Assembly (NCBI RefSeq): GCF_037126175.1
Contig: NZ_CP146986.1
Span: 5,952,501-6,016,500, forward strand
From: Pseudomonas sp. RSB 5.4
Lineage (GTDB): Bacteria; Pseudomonadota; Gammaproteobacteria; Pseudomonadales; Pseudomonadaceae
Direction of reading: 5' to 3'
Length of the DNA stretch: 64,000 bases
In this document: in pieces, positions 35,516 to 44,225 of the stretch
Layout of the letters: each line of letters opens with the position of its first letter
How positions within the stretch are numbered: the stretch's first letter is position 1
Program-made: the position numbers and the translations under genes
Notes under the pieces: model-generated
What the model was told of the DNA's origin: nothing
Databases searched by the model: none
What the model saw: the letters and a program-made list of their open reading frames with translations, nothing else

Positions 35516-36241
35516 ATGACTGTTTTCCCAAGGTCCGTCTTGCCGGTGCTGCTGCTGGGCAGCTTGCTCACCGGTTGCGCCACTCATAGCGATGGCGATG
35601 CCCCGCTCAATCAACGTACATGGCCGATCTGCAGCCTCATTGGCGGCTTGGTCGGTGGTGGGCTCGGCGCGATTGAAAGTGGCGGCTGGGCCGGTGGCGG
35701 CGCAGCGCTGGGGATTCTGACTGGCGGACTGATCTGTTACGCCCAGGATGGCGATGAAGACGGCGATGGCGTGTTCGACCGTCGTGATCGTTGCCCGGAC
35801 ACACCGCCCAATACGCCGGTCGATCACCGTGGTTGCCCGTTGCCGCAATATCCTGTGACCGAAAAACCTGCGGAGCCTGTAGCGCCGCAAACCGAAGTCA
35901 TCACCCTCAGCGATGCCGGCAATGTGTTGTTCGATTTCGACAAATCGGATCTGACCCCGGCAGCCAAAGCCCAGCTCGATACGCTGATGGACAAATTGCG
36001 CAACGCCGACGTGGTGAGCATCAAGGTTATCGGGCATACCGACAGCAAAGGTTCGGACGCCTATAACCAGGCGCTTTCCGAACGCCGCGCGAGCAGTGTT
36101 GCCGCCTACTTGCTGAGCCAGGGTCTGGCGCCGAACAAACTGACCAGTGAGGGACGCGGCGAGAGTGAGCCGGTGGCTGACAATGCGACCGAAGAAGGAC
36201 GGGCGAAAAACCGTCGGGTCGAGTTGCATATCAATCGCTGA
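35516..36241 (+). CDS. OmpA-family lipoprotein, paralogue of preceding gene
   Basis: The 241-residue protein repeats the design of the gene before it: lipobox LLTG-C (about residue 19), Gly-rich stretch (IGGLVGGGLGAIESGGWAGGGAALG), Asp-rich GDEDGDGVFDRRDRCPDTP and an OmpA C-terminal domain (VLFDFDKSDL, GHTDSKGSDAYN, LSERRA, GRAKNRRVEL). The two clearly arose by tandem duplication, and even the leaders match. The peptidoglycan-binding Asp and Arg of the OmpA domain are kept. Confidence 0.92.
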   Translation: MTVFPRSVLPVLLLGSLLTGCATHSDGDAPLNQRTWPICSLIGGLVGGGLGAIESGGWAGGGAALGILTGGLICYAQDGDEDGDGVFDRRDRCPDTPPNTPVDHRGCPLPQYPVTEKPAEPVAPQTEVITLSDAGNVLFDFDKSDLTPAAKAQLDTLMDKLRNADVVSIKVIGHTDSKGSDAYNQALSERRASSVAAYLLSQGLAPNKLTSEGRGESEPVADNATEEGRAKNRRVELHINR

Positions 36242-36267
36242 GACTTGTCTGTAGTCCGCAGACTAGA

Positions 36268-36301
36268 GCTGCCGGGCGACGATCATCGTCGAACCGGCAG
36301 C
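36268..36301. terminator. Long hairpin after second OmpA gene
   Basis: GCTGCCGG / CCGGCAGC with an inner CGACGAT/ATCGTCG palindrome forms a 34-base hairpin 26 bases after the stop. The nearest T run begins about 20 bases later, so it may be a terminator or an mRNA-end stabiliser. Confidence 0.5.
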
Positions 36302-36346
36302 GATCCGACGACTGACAAAAGTTTTTTCTTTTGCCCCTCTGGCTTA

Positions 36347-36399
36347 TCCCCCGTGTAAGCCGTTACTGTGCGCCCAAAGAATAATTCCGACACGGGGGA
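36347..36399 (+). promoter_or_regulatory. Leader pairing that masks SD of DUF1145 gene
   Basis: TCCCCCGTGT at 36347-36356 is the exact complement of ACACGGGGGA at 36390-36399, which contains the purine-rich ribosome-binding site just before the ATG at 36404. The loop is 33 bases, longer than in the two OmpA leaders. The CCGTGT/ACACGG core resembles CTGTGT/ACACAG in the second OmpA leader. Confidence 0.5.
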
Positions 36400-36403
36400 G
36401 CGT

Positions 36404-36679
36404 ATGAAGGTTTTCTGGGGGCTGGGGCGTTTGCTGACCCTGCTGTTCTGGTGCGTGGTAGTGCTCAATCTGCTGATGCCGTTTGTGCATCCGCTGCATC
36501 TGCTGGTCAATCTGGCCGGCGGCTTGTTGCTGGCGCTGCATGTGCTGGAGTTGCTGTTCTCTCGCCTCGAGGGGCGTGCCAACCCGTGGCGTGACCGTCT
36601 GCTGATCCTGCTGTTTGGCGTTTTCCACCTGCAAACCATCCCGGCCCCGGCCGCTCCGGAGGCTTCTTCCCATGCGTAA
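36404..36679 (+). CDS. DUF1145 small membrane protein
   Basis: The 91-residue protein has two or three hydrophobic segments (LGRLLTLLFWCVVVLNLLMPF, LLVNLAGGLLLALHVLELLF, LLILLFGVFHL) and fits DUF1145. It probably lies in the inner membrane. The ATG at 36404 lies 3 bases after GGGGGAG. Its end overlaps the collagen-like gene by 8 bases, implying coupled translation. Function unknown. Confidence 0.85.
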   Translation: MKVFWGLGRLLTLLFWCVVVLNLLMPFVHPLHLLVNLAGGLLLALHVLELLFSRLEGRANPWRDRLLILLFGVFHLQTIPAPAAPEASSHA

Positions 36680-37430
36680 ACTTTGCCTGCTCGCTGCATT
36701 CATCAGTCCCTTGGCCTGCGCCCAGGTGGTCAGTGTCGAAACCAATTCCCTGATGCGCCTGCCCAATACCGCCAGCACCTTGCAGCTGGAAAAACTCGAA
36801 GTCGCCGATTACGGCACTTTGCTGATTCCTTCCAATGTGACCGAACTGACCGTCGGCGAACTGCGCCTGGGCCATGAAGCACGCATCGCGATTGTTCCGA
36901 GCGAACAGGCGCTGGACATGAAAGTCATTCGTGCCGAACTGAGCGAAGGCAGCCTGATTACTGCACGCGGGGCACCGGGGACCTATGAAAAAGCCGCCCG
37001 TGCCGGGCGTAATCTGAATCTGCAGTTCAAGGCGTTGACCGCACCCAAGCTGTTTGTCGATGCCCGTGGCGGTACCGGCGCACCAGGTTTTGTCGGTCTG
37101 GATGGCGGCAACGGTGAAGATCCGGGCTGTACCTGGGGCGAAGCCGGACACGGTTTTGATGGCAGCAATGGCAGCGACGGCCAACCCGGTGCTCCGGGTG
37201 CGCTGGTGCGCCTGGAAGTGCCTCGCGAGTTTCCGGCCGAGCTGATCAAAGTCGACGTCGCTGGCGGCGCCGGTGGTCCGGCGGGTGTCGGCGGCAAGGC
37301 CGGCCAGGGCGGCAAGTCCAAGGGGTGCCTGGTGTACCGCGCTGATGGCGGCAAGAACGGCAAGGCCGGCGCTGATGGTCAGCCAGGGCCGGTGGGGGCC
37401 GCGGGTGCGGTGACCGTGCAACGCCTGTAA
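36672..37430 (+). CDS. Secreted collagen-like protein
   Basis: The 252-residue protein has a signal peptide (about 1-17, SPLACAQ). A beta-rich N-terminal part follows, then two Gly-rich tracts with collagen-like G-x-y spacing: GGTGAPGFVGLDGGNGEDPG with GSNGSDGQPGAPGAL, and GGAGGPAGVGGKAGQGGKSKG with GGKNGKAGADGQPGPVGAAG. Single cysteines in each tract might link them. It is exported, maybe to the surface. Overlap with the DUF1145 gene suggests joint function. No homologue of known role is recognised. Confidence 0.75.
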   Translation: MRKLCLLAAFISPLACAQVVSVETNSLMRLPNTASTLQLEKLEVADYGTLLIPSNVTELTVGELRLGHEARIAIVPSEQALDMKVIRAELSEGSLITARGAPGTYEKAARAGRNLNLQFKALTAPKLFVDARGGTGAPGFVGLDGGNGEDPGCTWGEAGHGFDGSNGSDGQPGAPGALVRLEVPREFPAELIKVDVAGGAGGPAGVGGKAGQGGKSKGCLVYRADGGKNGKAGADGQPGPVGAAGAVTVQRL

Positions 37431-37449
37431 ATAACAGCACTATTCACAA

Positions 37450-37582
37450 TTGTGGCGAGGGAGCTTGCTCCCGCTGGGTCGCGTAGCGGCCCCATCCCAG
37501 ATACCGCGCTTCATCAGATTGAACGCGCCAGCTGATTTGGGGCTGCTGCGCAGCCCGGCGGGAGCAAGCTCCCTCGCCACAA
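37450..37582. repeat. Long palindromic repeat (GTGGCGAGGGAGCTTGCTCCC family)
   Basis: Arms start TTGTGGCGAGGGAGCTTGCT and end in the complement AGCAAGCTCCCTCGCCACAA, with GGGCTGC...GCAGCCC sub-hairpins at the centre. It lies between convergent genes and could terminate both. Confidence 0.9.
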
Positions 37583-37603
37583 AAAGTGCTGGTCGTCAGC
37601 GGG

Positions 37604-38068
37604 TCAGAACATCGGCCGCGCCGCCGCAATCGCCACCAGCACCAACCCGACAATCAGATTGATCCCCACCACCCGGCGAATCCGCCCCAGCACCGCCGCA
37701 CCCGCGGGCCAGTCTTTCGCCTCCACCGCTTTGCGCAACTCCGGCAGCATCAGGCCCTGAATCCGGATAAACAGCGCCGTCATCACCACATACAGCCCGA
37801 TCATCACTTGCACATATTTAGGCGCGGTCTCGAAGCCGATGTGCTGCAAATGCAACATGCCGACGCCGCTGATCGGCAACAGGATCACCGCGACCCAGAC
37901 CCAGCGGAAAAAACCTTGAAACACTTCCACCCACAAGGTCAGGCGGGCAGGGCCGTCGAGAGCCTTTACAGCCGCCGGGCGCAGGACCATCCAGGCGAAA
38001 AACATGCCGCCGACCCAGACCAGGGCAGACAAGACATGCAGCGGATAAACGAGGCTAAAAGGTGTCAT
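37604..38068 (-). CDS. CopD-family integral membrane protein
   Basis: The 154-residue protein has four hydrophobic helices with a histidine in the first (LVYPLHVLSALVWVGGMFF) and tryptophan/arginine pairs between helices, as in CopD/YrfE-like proteins. Some members bind copper or haem. It stands alone, divergent from dinG with about 100 bases between. Confidence 0.82.
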   Translation of the reverse strand: MTPFSLVYPLHVLSALVWVGGMFFAWMVLRPAAVKALDGPARLTLWVEVFQGFFRWVWVAVILLPISGVGMLHLQHIGFETAPKYVQVMIGLYVVMTALFIRIQGLMLPELRKAVEAKDWPAGAAVLGRIRRVVGINLIVGLVLVAIAAARPMF

Positions 38069-38129
38069 TGGGGCACTCCGTTCTGCGCGGGATTAATTAG
38101 CGGGGTATGATAGCCGCCATCCGAAACCA

Positions 38130-38145
38130 CTGAAAATTTATCCAG
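38130..38145 (+). promoter_or_regulatory. LexA box upstream of dinG
   Basis: CTGAAAATTTATCCAG fits CTG-N10-CAG and lies 22 bases before the dinG start. The AT-rich centre fits LexA sites. It predicts SOS control of dinG and perhaps of the divergent membrane-protein gene. Confidence 0.75.
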
Positions 38146-38167
38146 CGTTTTTTGCGCCCGACAATCA

Positions 38168-40312
38168 ATGATCAGCACTGAACTCAAAACCACGATCCAG
38201 GGCGCCTATTCGCGTTTTCTTGAAGCCAAGAGCCTCAAGCCGCGTTACGGCCAGCGCCTGATGATCGCTGAAATCGCCAAAGTCCTCGGGGATATCGATA
38301 CCGACGACGAAGGCCGGCGCAGTGGCGACCCCGCGATTGTCGCGGTGGAAGCCGGCACCGGTACCGGCAAGACCGTGGCCTACAGCCTGGCGGCAATCCC
38401 CACGGCGAAGCTGGCCGGCAAGCGCCTGGTGATCGCCACCGCGACCGTGGCCCTGCAAGAGCAGATCGTCTACAAGGATTTGCCCGACTTGATGCGCAAC
38501 AGCGGGCTGAACTTCAGTTTCGCGCTGGCCAAGGGCCGTGGCCGCTACATGTGCCTGTCCAAGCTCGACATGCTGCTGCAGGAAGGCCACGCGCAAACCG
38601 CCACCGCCCAGCTGTTCGAAGAAGAAGGCTTCAAGATCGAGGTCGACGAGGCCAGTCAGAAGCTGTTCACCAGCATGATCGAGAAGCTTGCCGGCAATAA
38701 GTGGGACGGCGACCGCGACAGCTGGCCCAACGCGCTGGAAGACGCCGACTGGGCGCGCCTGACCACCGATCACAGTCAGTGCACCAACCGTCATTGCCCG
38801 AACTTTGGCCAGTGCGCGTTCTACAAGGCGCGCGAAGGCATGGGCAAAGTCGACGTGATCGTCACCAACCACGATATGGTGCTGGCTGACCTGGCCCTCG
38901 GCGGCGGTGCGGTGCTGCCCGATCCGCGCGACACCATTTATGTGTTCGACGAAGGCCACCACCTGCCGGACAAGGCCATCGGCCACTTCGCCCACTACAC
39001 GCGCCTGCGTTCCACCGCCGACTGGCTGGAAACCACCGCGAAGAACCTCACCAAACTGCTGGCCCAGCATCCGTTGCCGGGGGATCTCGGCAAGCTGATC
39101 GAGCAGGTGCCGGAGCTGGCGCGGGAGATCAAGACCCAGCAGCAGTTCATGTTCACCGCGTGCGAGCAGATCGCCGACTTCAAGCCCGGCGAAGACGTCG
39201 AAGGTCGCGAGCGGCCACGCCATCGTTTCGTTGGCGGGGTGATTCCCGAGCACATGCGCGAGATGGGCATCGAGCTGAAGAAGGGCTACTCGCGGCTCAA
39301 CGATCTGTTCACCCGTCTGACCGACCTGCTCAAGGAAGGCATGGACGGCGAGGTCAACATCGGCATCGCCAGCAATCAGGCCGAGGAGTGGTATCCACTG
39401 TTCGGCAGCCTGTTGTCCCGGGCTTCGGGCAACTGGGAATTGTGGACTGCATTTACCGCCGAAGACCCGGAAGACAGCCCGCCGATGGCGCGCTGGCTGA
39501 CACTGGCCGAGAGCGGTTCGCTGTTCGACATCGAGGTCAACGCCAGCCCGATCCTCGCCGCAGAAACCTTGCGTCGCAGCCTGTGGAACGTGGCTTACGG
39601 CTGCCTGGTGACCTCGGCAACCTTGACGGCACTGGGCACCTTCGACCGTTTCCGCATGCGCGCCGGTCTGCCGAAAAAAGCGGTCACTGCCGTGGTGCCG
39701 AGCCCGTTCCATCATGCCGACGCCGGCGTGCTGCGGGTGCCGGATCTGAAGGCCGACCCACGCGACGCCGCGGCTCACACCGCCGCGATCATCCGCGAGT
39801 TGCCGGATCTGGTCGAAGGCTCGCGCGGCACGCTGGTGCTGTTCTCCTCGCGCAAACAGATGCAGGACGTGTTCGATGGCCTCGACCGCGACTGGCGCAA
39901 GCAAGTGTTCATTCAAGGCAACCTGTCGAAACAGGAAACCCTGAACAAGCACAAGGCGCGGGTCGATGGCGGTGATTCCAGCGTGCTGTTCGGCCTTGCC
40001 AGTTTCGCCGAAGGGGTGGACTTGCCGGGTGCGTACTGCGAGCACGTGGTGATCGCCAAGATCCCGTTCTCGGTGCCGGACGATCCGGTCGAGGCGGCGC
40101 TGTCGGAGTGGATCGAGGCCCGTGGCGGCAATCCGTTCATGGAAATCTCGGTGCCCGATGCGTCCTTGAAACTGGTCCAGGCCTGCGGGCGTCTGCTGCG
40201 TACCGAAGAAGACCGCGGCACCATCACTTTGCTCGATCGGCGACTGGTCACCCAGCGCTACGGCAAGGCGATTCTCAATGCGTTGCCGCCATTCCGTCGT
40301 GAAATATCCTGA
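38168..40312 (+). CDS. dinG: ATP-dependent DNA helicase DinG
   Basis: The 714-residue XPD-like superfamily 2 helicase has Walker A EAGTGTGKT (about 60-68), DEGHH (Walker B, about 260) and C-terminal motifs including QACGRLLRTEEDRG. Four cysteines that bind a 4Fe-4S cluster are visible: one in GRYMC, then C-x4-C-x5-C in CTNRHCPNFGQC. It unwinds DNA 5-prime to 3-prime, including R-loops and forked structures, during damage response. Confidence 0.97.
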   Translation: MISTELKTTIQGAYSRFLEAKSLKPRYGQRLMIAEIAKVLGDIDTDDEGRRSGDPAIVAVEAGTGTGKTVAYSLAAIPTAKLAGKRLVIATATVALQEQIVYKDLPDLMRNSGLNFSFALAKGRGRYMCLSKLDMLLQEGHAQTATAQLFEEEGFKIEVDEASQKLFTSMIEKLAGNKWDGDRDSWPNALEDADWARLTTDHSQCTNRHCPNFGQCAFYKAREGMGKVDVIVTNHDMVLADLALGGGAVLPDPRDTIYVFDEGHHLPDKAIGHFAHYTRLRSTADWLETTAKNLTKLLAQHPLPGDLGKLIEQVPELAREIKTQQQFMFTACEQIADFKPGEDVEGRERPRHRFVGGVIPEHMREMGIELKKGYSRLNDLFTRLTDLLKEGMDGEVNIGIASNQAEEWYPLFGSLLSRASGNWELWTAFTAEDPEDSPPMARWLTLAESGSLFDIEVNASPILAAETLRRSLWNVAYGCLVTSATLTALGTFDRFRMRAGLPKKAVTAVVPSPFHHADAGVLRVPDLKADPRDAAAHTAAIIRELPDLVEGSRGTLVLFSSRKQMQDVFDGLDRDWRKQVFIQGNLSKQETLNKHKARVDGGDSSVLFGLASFAEGVDLPGAYCEHVVIAKIPFSVPDDPVEAALSEWIEARGGNPFMEISVPDASLKLVQACGRLLRTEEDRGTITLLDRRLVTQRYGKAILNALPPFRREIS

Positions 40313-40405
40313 GACAACGGTGGGCAGTTTTGCCCGCCGCGTTGTCTATCTCTCCGCCATCGCTTTTCCATTGGCCTTTTGGTCGTTAGGGAGAACTCCG
40401 TTCTT

Positions 40406-42757
40406 ATGATTCGCCGCTCGTTGCCTGCCGTGTTTGCCTTGATCTTCGCCGCCCCGTTGTTGGCGGCGCCTGCCGGTCAGCAGACCCTGTTCAACTTCGT
40501 CCGTCCTGCCGACGTGGTGAAAGTCGTCACCGAAAACACTGACCTGCCACAAGCCAACGCCGAGCAAACCCCGGAAGGTGAAGTGCTGCGCCGGGTGACG
40601 TTCAACCCGGTAGCCCGTCCGACCCTGCGCCTGACTCCGCAGACCGGTGCCTGGGACTGGTCGCAGTCGGGCATGATGAGCCTGCGTCTGCAGAGTGCAA
40701 TGAACTGGGCGGTGACGGTTTACGTGCAAATCCAGAGCAACAACGGCCAGACGCTGACCAGCCGCGTCGACTTGCCGGCCGGACCCGCGCAAACCCTGCT
40801 GGTGCCGTTGGTGGCGACTTCGCCGCTGAGCCAGGGCATGAAGGCCGGGCCGCCGATGCCGATGACCGTCGATGGCCAGCGGATTCTGCTGGCCAGCAGC
40901 AGCGGTGAACTGGACCGCAGTCAGGTGGTGTCGGTGAGCCTGTGGATGGATCAGCCGAAAGCCGCTCAGAGCCTGCTGCTTGAACGTTTCGGCGTGCAGG
41001 ACGGCGATGCCGTCACCCAGGCAGTGTATGGCAATCTGGTGGACGCTTACGGGCAGTCGACCCGCAGCAAATGGCTGGAGAAAATCAACAATGACGAACA
41101 ACTGAAATCCGCCGCCGCCAAGGAAGATCAACAGCTGAAAACCTGGCTGGCCGAGCGCGAAAAGTCCTCGCTGGACAAGTTCGGTGGCTGGAGCAAAGGC
41201 CCGGCGTTCAAGGCCAGCGGCTTTTTCCGCACCGAAAAGCGTGACGGTCGCTGGTATCTGGTGACCCCTGAAGGGCATCCGTTCTATTCGCTGGGGGTCA
41301 ACACCGTCAGCCCGCAGGTCAACCAGACCTACGTCGCCGGGCGTGAGTGGATGTTCGAATCGCTGCCAAAACCAGACGAGCCACTTGCCAGCCATTTCGG
41401 CGAAGGCGACAACCGTGGCGGCAACGGCGCCGACCAGGGCCGTGGCTACAACGCCGGGCGCTGGTACGATTTCTACGGCGCCAACCTGCAACGCCTGTAC
41501 GGCGAACCTTGCGCAGCGCAGGCACCCGCCGGACCGGCAGCCGAGCCGACCAGCGCCGCGCCATGCAAAGCCACGGTCGATGAGCAGAAGTGGGCCGCGC
41601 ACACCCTTGATCGTCTGCAAGCCTGGGGGTTCAACACGGTTGGCAACTGGAGTGCCGATTCGCTGGGCGACGCAGAGCGGGTGCCGTACACCTTGCCGCT
41701 GTCGATCGTCGGCGACTACACCAGCATCAGCACCGGCACAGACTGGTGGGGCGGCATGCCTGACCCGTTCGACCCGCGTTTCGCCATGGCTACCGAGCGT
41801 GCCGTGGCCATCGCTGCCCGTGATCACCGCGATGATCCGTGGTTGATCGGTTACTACGCCGACAACGAACTGGCCTGGGCCGGTCCCGGCGACGATCCGC
41901 AGTCGCGCTACGCCCTGGCCTATGGCACGTTGAAAATGACCACCGACGTGCCAGCCAAACGCGCGTTCCTCAAGCAACTGCGCGACAAGTACCGCAACCA
42001 GGAAGGTCTGTCGAAAGCGTGGGGCATTGATTTGCCGGCGTGGGAGTTGATGGAAGACCCGGGTTTCGTGCCGCCGATGCCGAATCCGGAGCATCCGGAA
42101 ATCGAAAACGACTTCAAATACTTCCAGAAGGTGTTCGCCGATACCTACTTCAAGACCATCTCTGACTCGTTGAAATGGCACGCGCCGAATCAGCTGCTGC
42201 TCGGCGGCCGTTTCGCCACCAGCACCCCGGAAGCGGTAGCGTCCTGCGCGCAGTATTGCGACGTGTTGAGCTTCAATATGTACACGCTGAAGCCGCAGGA
42301 CGGGTATGACTTCGCCGCCTTGCGCGCCCTCGACAAACCGGTGCTGATCACCGAATTCAATTTCGGTTCGGCTGACCGTGGACCGTTCTGGGGCGGCGTA
42401 ACGCAACTGGCACGGGAAGAAGATCGCGGCCCGGCCTATGCCAACTTCCTCAAACAGGCGTTGAACGAGCCGTCGATCGTCGGCGTGCACTGGTTCCAGT
42501 ACCTGGATCAACCGGCGACCGGACGCCTGCTCGACGGCGAGAACGGGCACTTCGGTCTGGTGGGGGTTACCGATCTGCCGTATCAGGGCTTTGTCGAGGC
42601 GGTGCGCAAGAGCAACCTGCAGGCGCTTGATCAGTTGGGCAAAGAAGCCGAAAAAGCCGCTGCGCCGGCGCATGAAGCTGAAGGCGGCAGACAGGGCGAG
42701 GCCGGCAAAGGGCCTGGCGCCGGGCATGCGGGCGGGCATTCAGGGAATGGGCACTAA
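40406..42757 (+). CDS. Agarase-like clan GH-A glycoside hydrolase, secreted
   Basis: The 783-residue protein has a signal peptide (about 1-24, LLAAPAG). The N-terminal third is a beta-sandwich-like module. The catalytic barrel contains PEGHPFYSLGVNTV, the acid/base motif YYADNELAW and a second glutamate in LITEFNFG. These features recall beta-agarases (GH50) and GH42-related enzymes. The Gly/His-rich tail (GPGAGHAGGHSGNGH) looks disordered. It follows dinG, as in other pseudomonads as I recall. The substrate is not known; agar is unlikely for a soil strain, and an exopolysaccharide is more plausible. Confidence 0.8.
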   Translation: MIRRSLPAVFALIFAAPLLAAPAGQQTLFNFVRPADVVKVVTENTDLPQANAEQTPEGEVLRRVTFNPVARPTLRLTPQTGAWDWSQSGMMSLRLQSAMNWAVTVYVQIQSNNGQTLTSRVDLPAGPAQTLLVPLVATSPLSQGMKAGPPMPMTVDGQRILLASSSGELDRSQVVSVSLWMDQPKAAQSLLLERFGVQDGDAVTQAVYGNLVDAYGQSTRSKWLEKINNDEQLKSAAAKEDQQLKTWLAEREKSSLDKFGGWSKGPAFKASGFFRTEKRDGRWYLVTPEGHPFYSLGVNTVSPQVNQTYVAGREWMFESLPKPDEPLASHFGEGDNRGGNGADQGRGYNAGRWYDFYGANLQRLYGEPCAAQAPAGPAAEPTSAAPCKATVDEQKWAAHTLDRLQAWGFNTVGNWSADSLGDAERVPYTLPLSIVGDYTSISTGTDWWGGMPDPFDPRFAMATERAVAIAARDHRDDPWLIGYYADNELAWAGPGDDPQSRYALAYGTLKMTTDVPAKRAFLKQLRDKYRNQEGLSKAWGIDLPAWELMEDPGFVPPMPNPEHPEIENDFKYFQKVFADTYFKTISDSLKWHAPNQLLLGGRFATSTPEAVASCAQYCDVLSFNMYTLKPQDGYDFAALRALDKPVLITEFNFGSADRGPFWGGVTQLAREEDRGPAYANFLKQALNEPSIVGVHWFQYLDQPATGRLLDGENGHFGLVGVTDLPYQGFVEAVRKSNLQALDQLGKEAEKAAAPAHEAEGGRQGEAGKGPGAGHAGGHSGNGH

Positions 42758-42778
42758 GCCTCGGAACGAGCTATCGTT

Positions 42779-42803
42779 CTTCGCGAGCGGGCTCGCTCCC
42801 ACA
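42779..42803. repeat. Single REP
   Basis: TTCGCGAGCGGGCTCGCTCC is a lone half of the usual pair. A decayed partner (GTGCGAGCGGGCCTTTTGGCG) starts near 42831. Confidence 0.8.
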
Positions 42804-42968
42804 CTGGATTTGTGGTGTTCATGAATCTGCTGTGCGAGCGGGCCTTTTGGCGATGGCATCAGTCGTATGCCACAACATCAACCGTCTAGCCTGCGGCTGT
42901 TCCCAAATCCCTCAAGGACTGGAACAATGCCGACCAATTTGTAGCGTGTTTTTGCGGGGGAGTTGCGG

Positions 42969-44114
42969 GTGCAGATTCAGGGACATTACGAGCTTCAATT
43001 CGAAGCGGTGCGCGAGGCATTCGCGGCACTGTTCGACGATCCCCAGGAACGCGGCGCAACGTTGTGCATCAAGGTCGGCGGAGAAACTGTCCTCGACCTC
43101 TGGTCCGGTACCGCCGACAAGGACGGCACCGAGGCCTGGCACAGCGACACCATCGCCAACCTGTTCTCTTGCACCAAGACTTTCACCGCCGTTGCGGCGC
43201 TGCAACTTGTGGCCGAAGGCAAATTGCAGTTGGATGTTCCGGTGGCCCGCTACTGGCCGGAGTTCGCGGCGGCCGGCAAGGAATCGGTCACCCTGCGCCA
43301 GTTGCTCAGCCATCGGGCCGGTCTGCCGGCCCTGCGTGAACTGCTCGCCCCCGAAGCCCTTTATGACTGGCAAACCATGGTCGATGCCCTGGCGGCCGAA
43401 GCACCGTGGTGGGCGCCGGGTGAGGGGCACGGTTATGCCGCGATCACTTACGGCTGGCTGATCGGCGAGTTGTTGCGCCGCGCAGACGGTCGCGGGCCGG
43501 GGGAATCGATTGTGGCACGCGTGGCCAAGCCATTGGGGCTGGATTTTCATGTCGGTCTGGCTGACGAGGAGTTTTACCGCGTGGCGCACATCGCCCGGGG
43601 CAAGGGCAACGTCGGCGATGCCGCGGCCCAGCGCCTGTTGCAAGTGACCATGCGTGAACCCACGGCCATGACCACTCGTGCATTCACCAATCCGCCATCG
43701 GTGCTCACCAGTACCAACAAGCCGGAATGGCGACGCATGCAACAACCGGCGGCCAATGGCCACGGCAATGCGCGCAGCCTGGCGGGTTTTTACGCCGGAT
43801 TGCTCGACGGTAGCCTGCTTGACGGCGAAATGCTCAACGAGCTGACCCGCGAGCATAGCCTCGGCGAAGACAAGACCCTGCTGACCCGAACCCGTTTCGG
43901 TCTGGGCTGCATGCTTGATCAACCCGACGTGGCGAACGCGACTTATGGTCTGGGCCCACGGGCGTTTGGCCATCCGGGCGCCGGGGGTTCCATCGGATTT
44001 GCAGACCCGGAGCACGATGTTGCTTTTGGTTTTGTGACAAATACCCTGGGGCCGTACGTCTTGATGGACCCTCGGGCGCAGAAACTGGCGCGGGTACTTG
44101 CCACTTGTCTGTAA
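42969..44114 (+). CDS. Serine hydrolase of the class C beta-lactamase/esterase EstB family
   Basis: The 381-residue protein has the nucleophile motif S-C-T-K (Ser-x-x-Lys, about residues 67-70) and a Tyr-containing block (HGYAAITYGW, about 155-164) in the place of the YxN motif. The C-terminal HPGAGGS replaces the KTG box. This pattern fits EstB-like esterases more than true beta-lactamases. There is no signal peptide, so it is cytoplasmic. I choose GTG at 42969 (VQIQGHYE) after GCGGGGGA; a TTG two codons earlier is also possible. Confidence 0.88.
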   Translation: MQIQGHYELQFEAVREAFAALFDDPQERGATLCIKVGGETVLDLWSGTADKDGTEAWHSDTIANLFSCTKTFTAVAALQLVAEGKLQLDVPVARYWPEFAAAGKESVTLRQLLSHRAGLPALRELLAPEALYDWQTMVDALAAEAPWWAPGEGHGYAAITYGWLIGELLRRADGRGPGESIVARVAKPLGLDFHVGLADEEFYRVAHIARGKGNVGDAAAQRLLQVTMREPTAMTTRAFTNPPSVLTSTNKPEWRRMQQPAANGHGNARSLAGFYAGLLDGSLLDGEMLNELTREHSLGEDKTLLTRTRFGLGCMLDQPDVANATYGLGPRAFGHPGAGGSIGFADPEHDVAFGFVTNTLGPYVLMDPRAQKLARVLATCL

Positions 44115-44225
44115 TGCTTTACTTCAGGCTCCAGGGATGGAGTCTGTTTTGGTTTTTCGATGCAAAACGTCTATTTATCCGGGCAAAAGAGCTCTGATTC
44201 AATTACTTCATCTTGGGGATTTTCA

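Noticed and set aside
38165..40045. 626-codon minus-strand frame opposite dinG
   Set aside because: Antisense shadow of dinG. The same reasoning applies to long frames opposite mprF, the GH enzyme and the OmpA genes.
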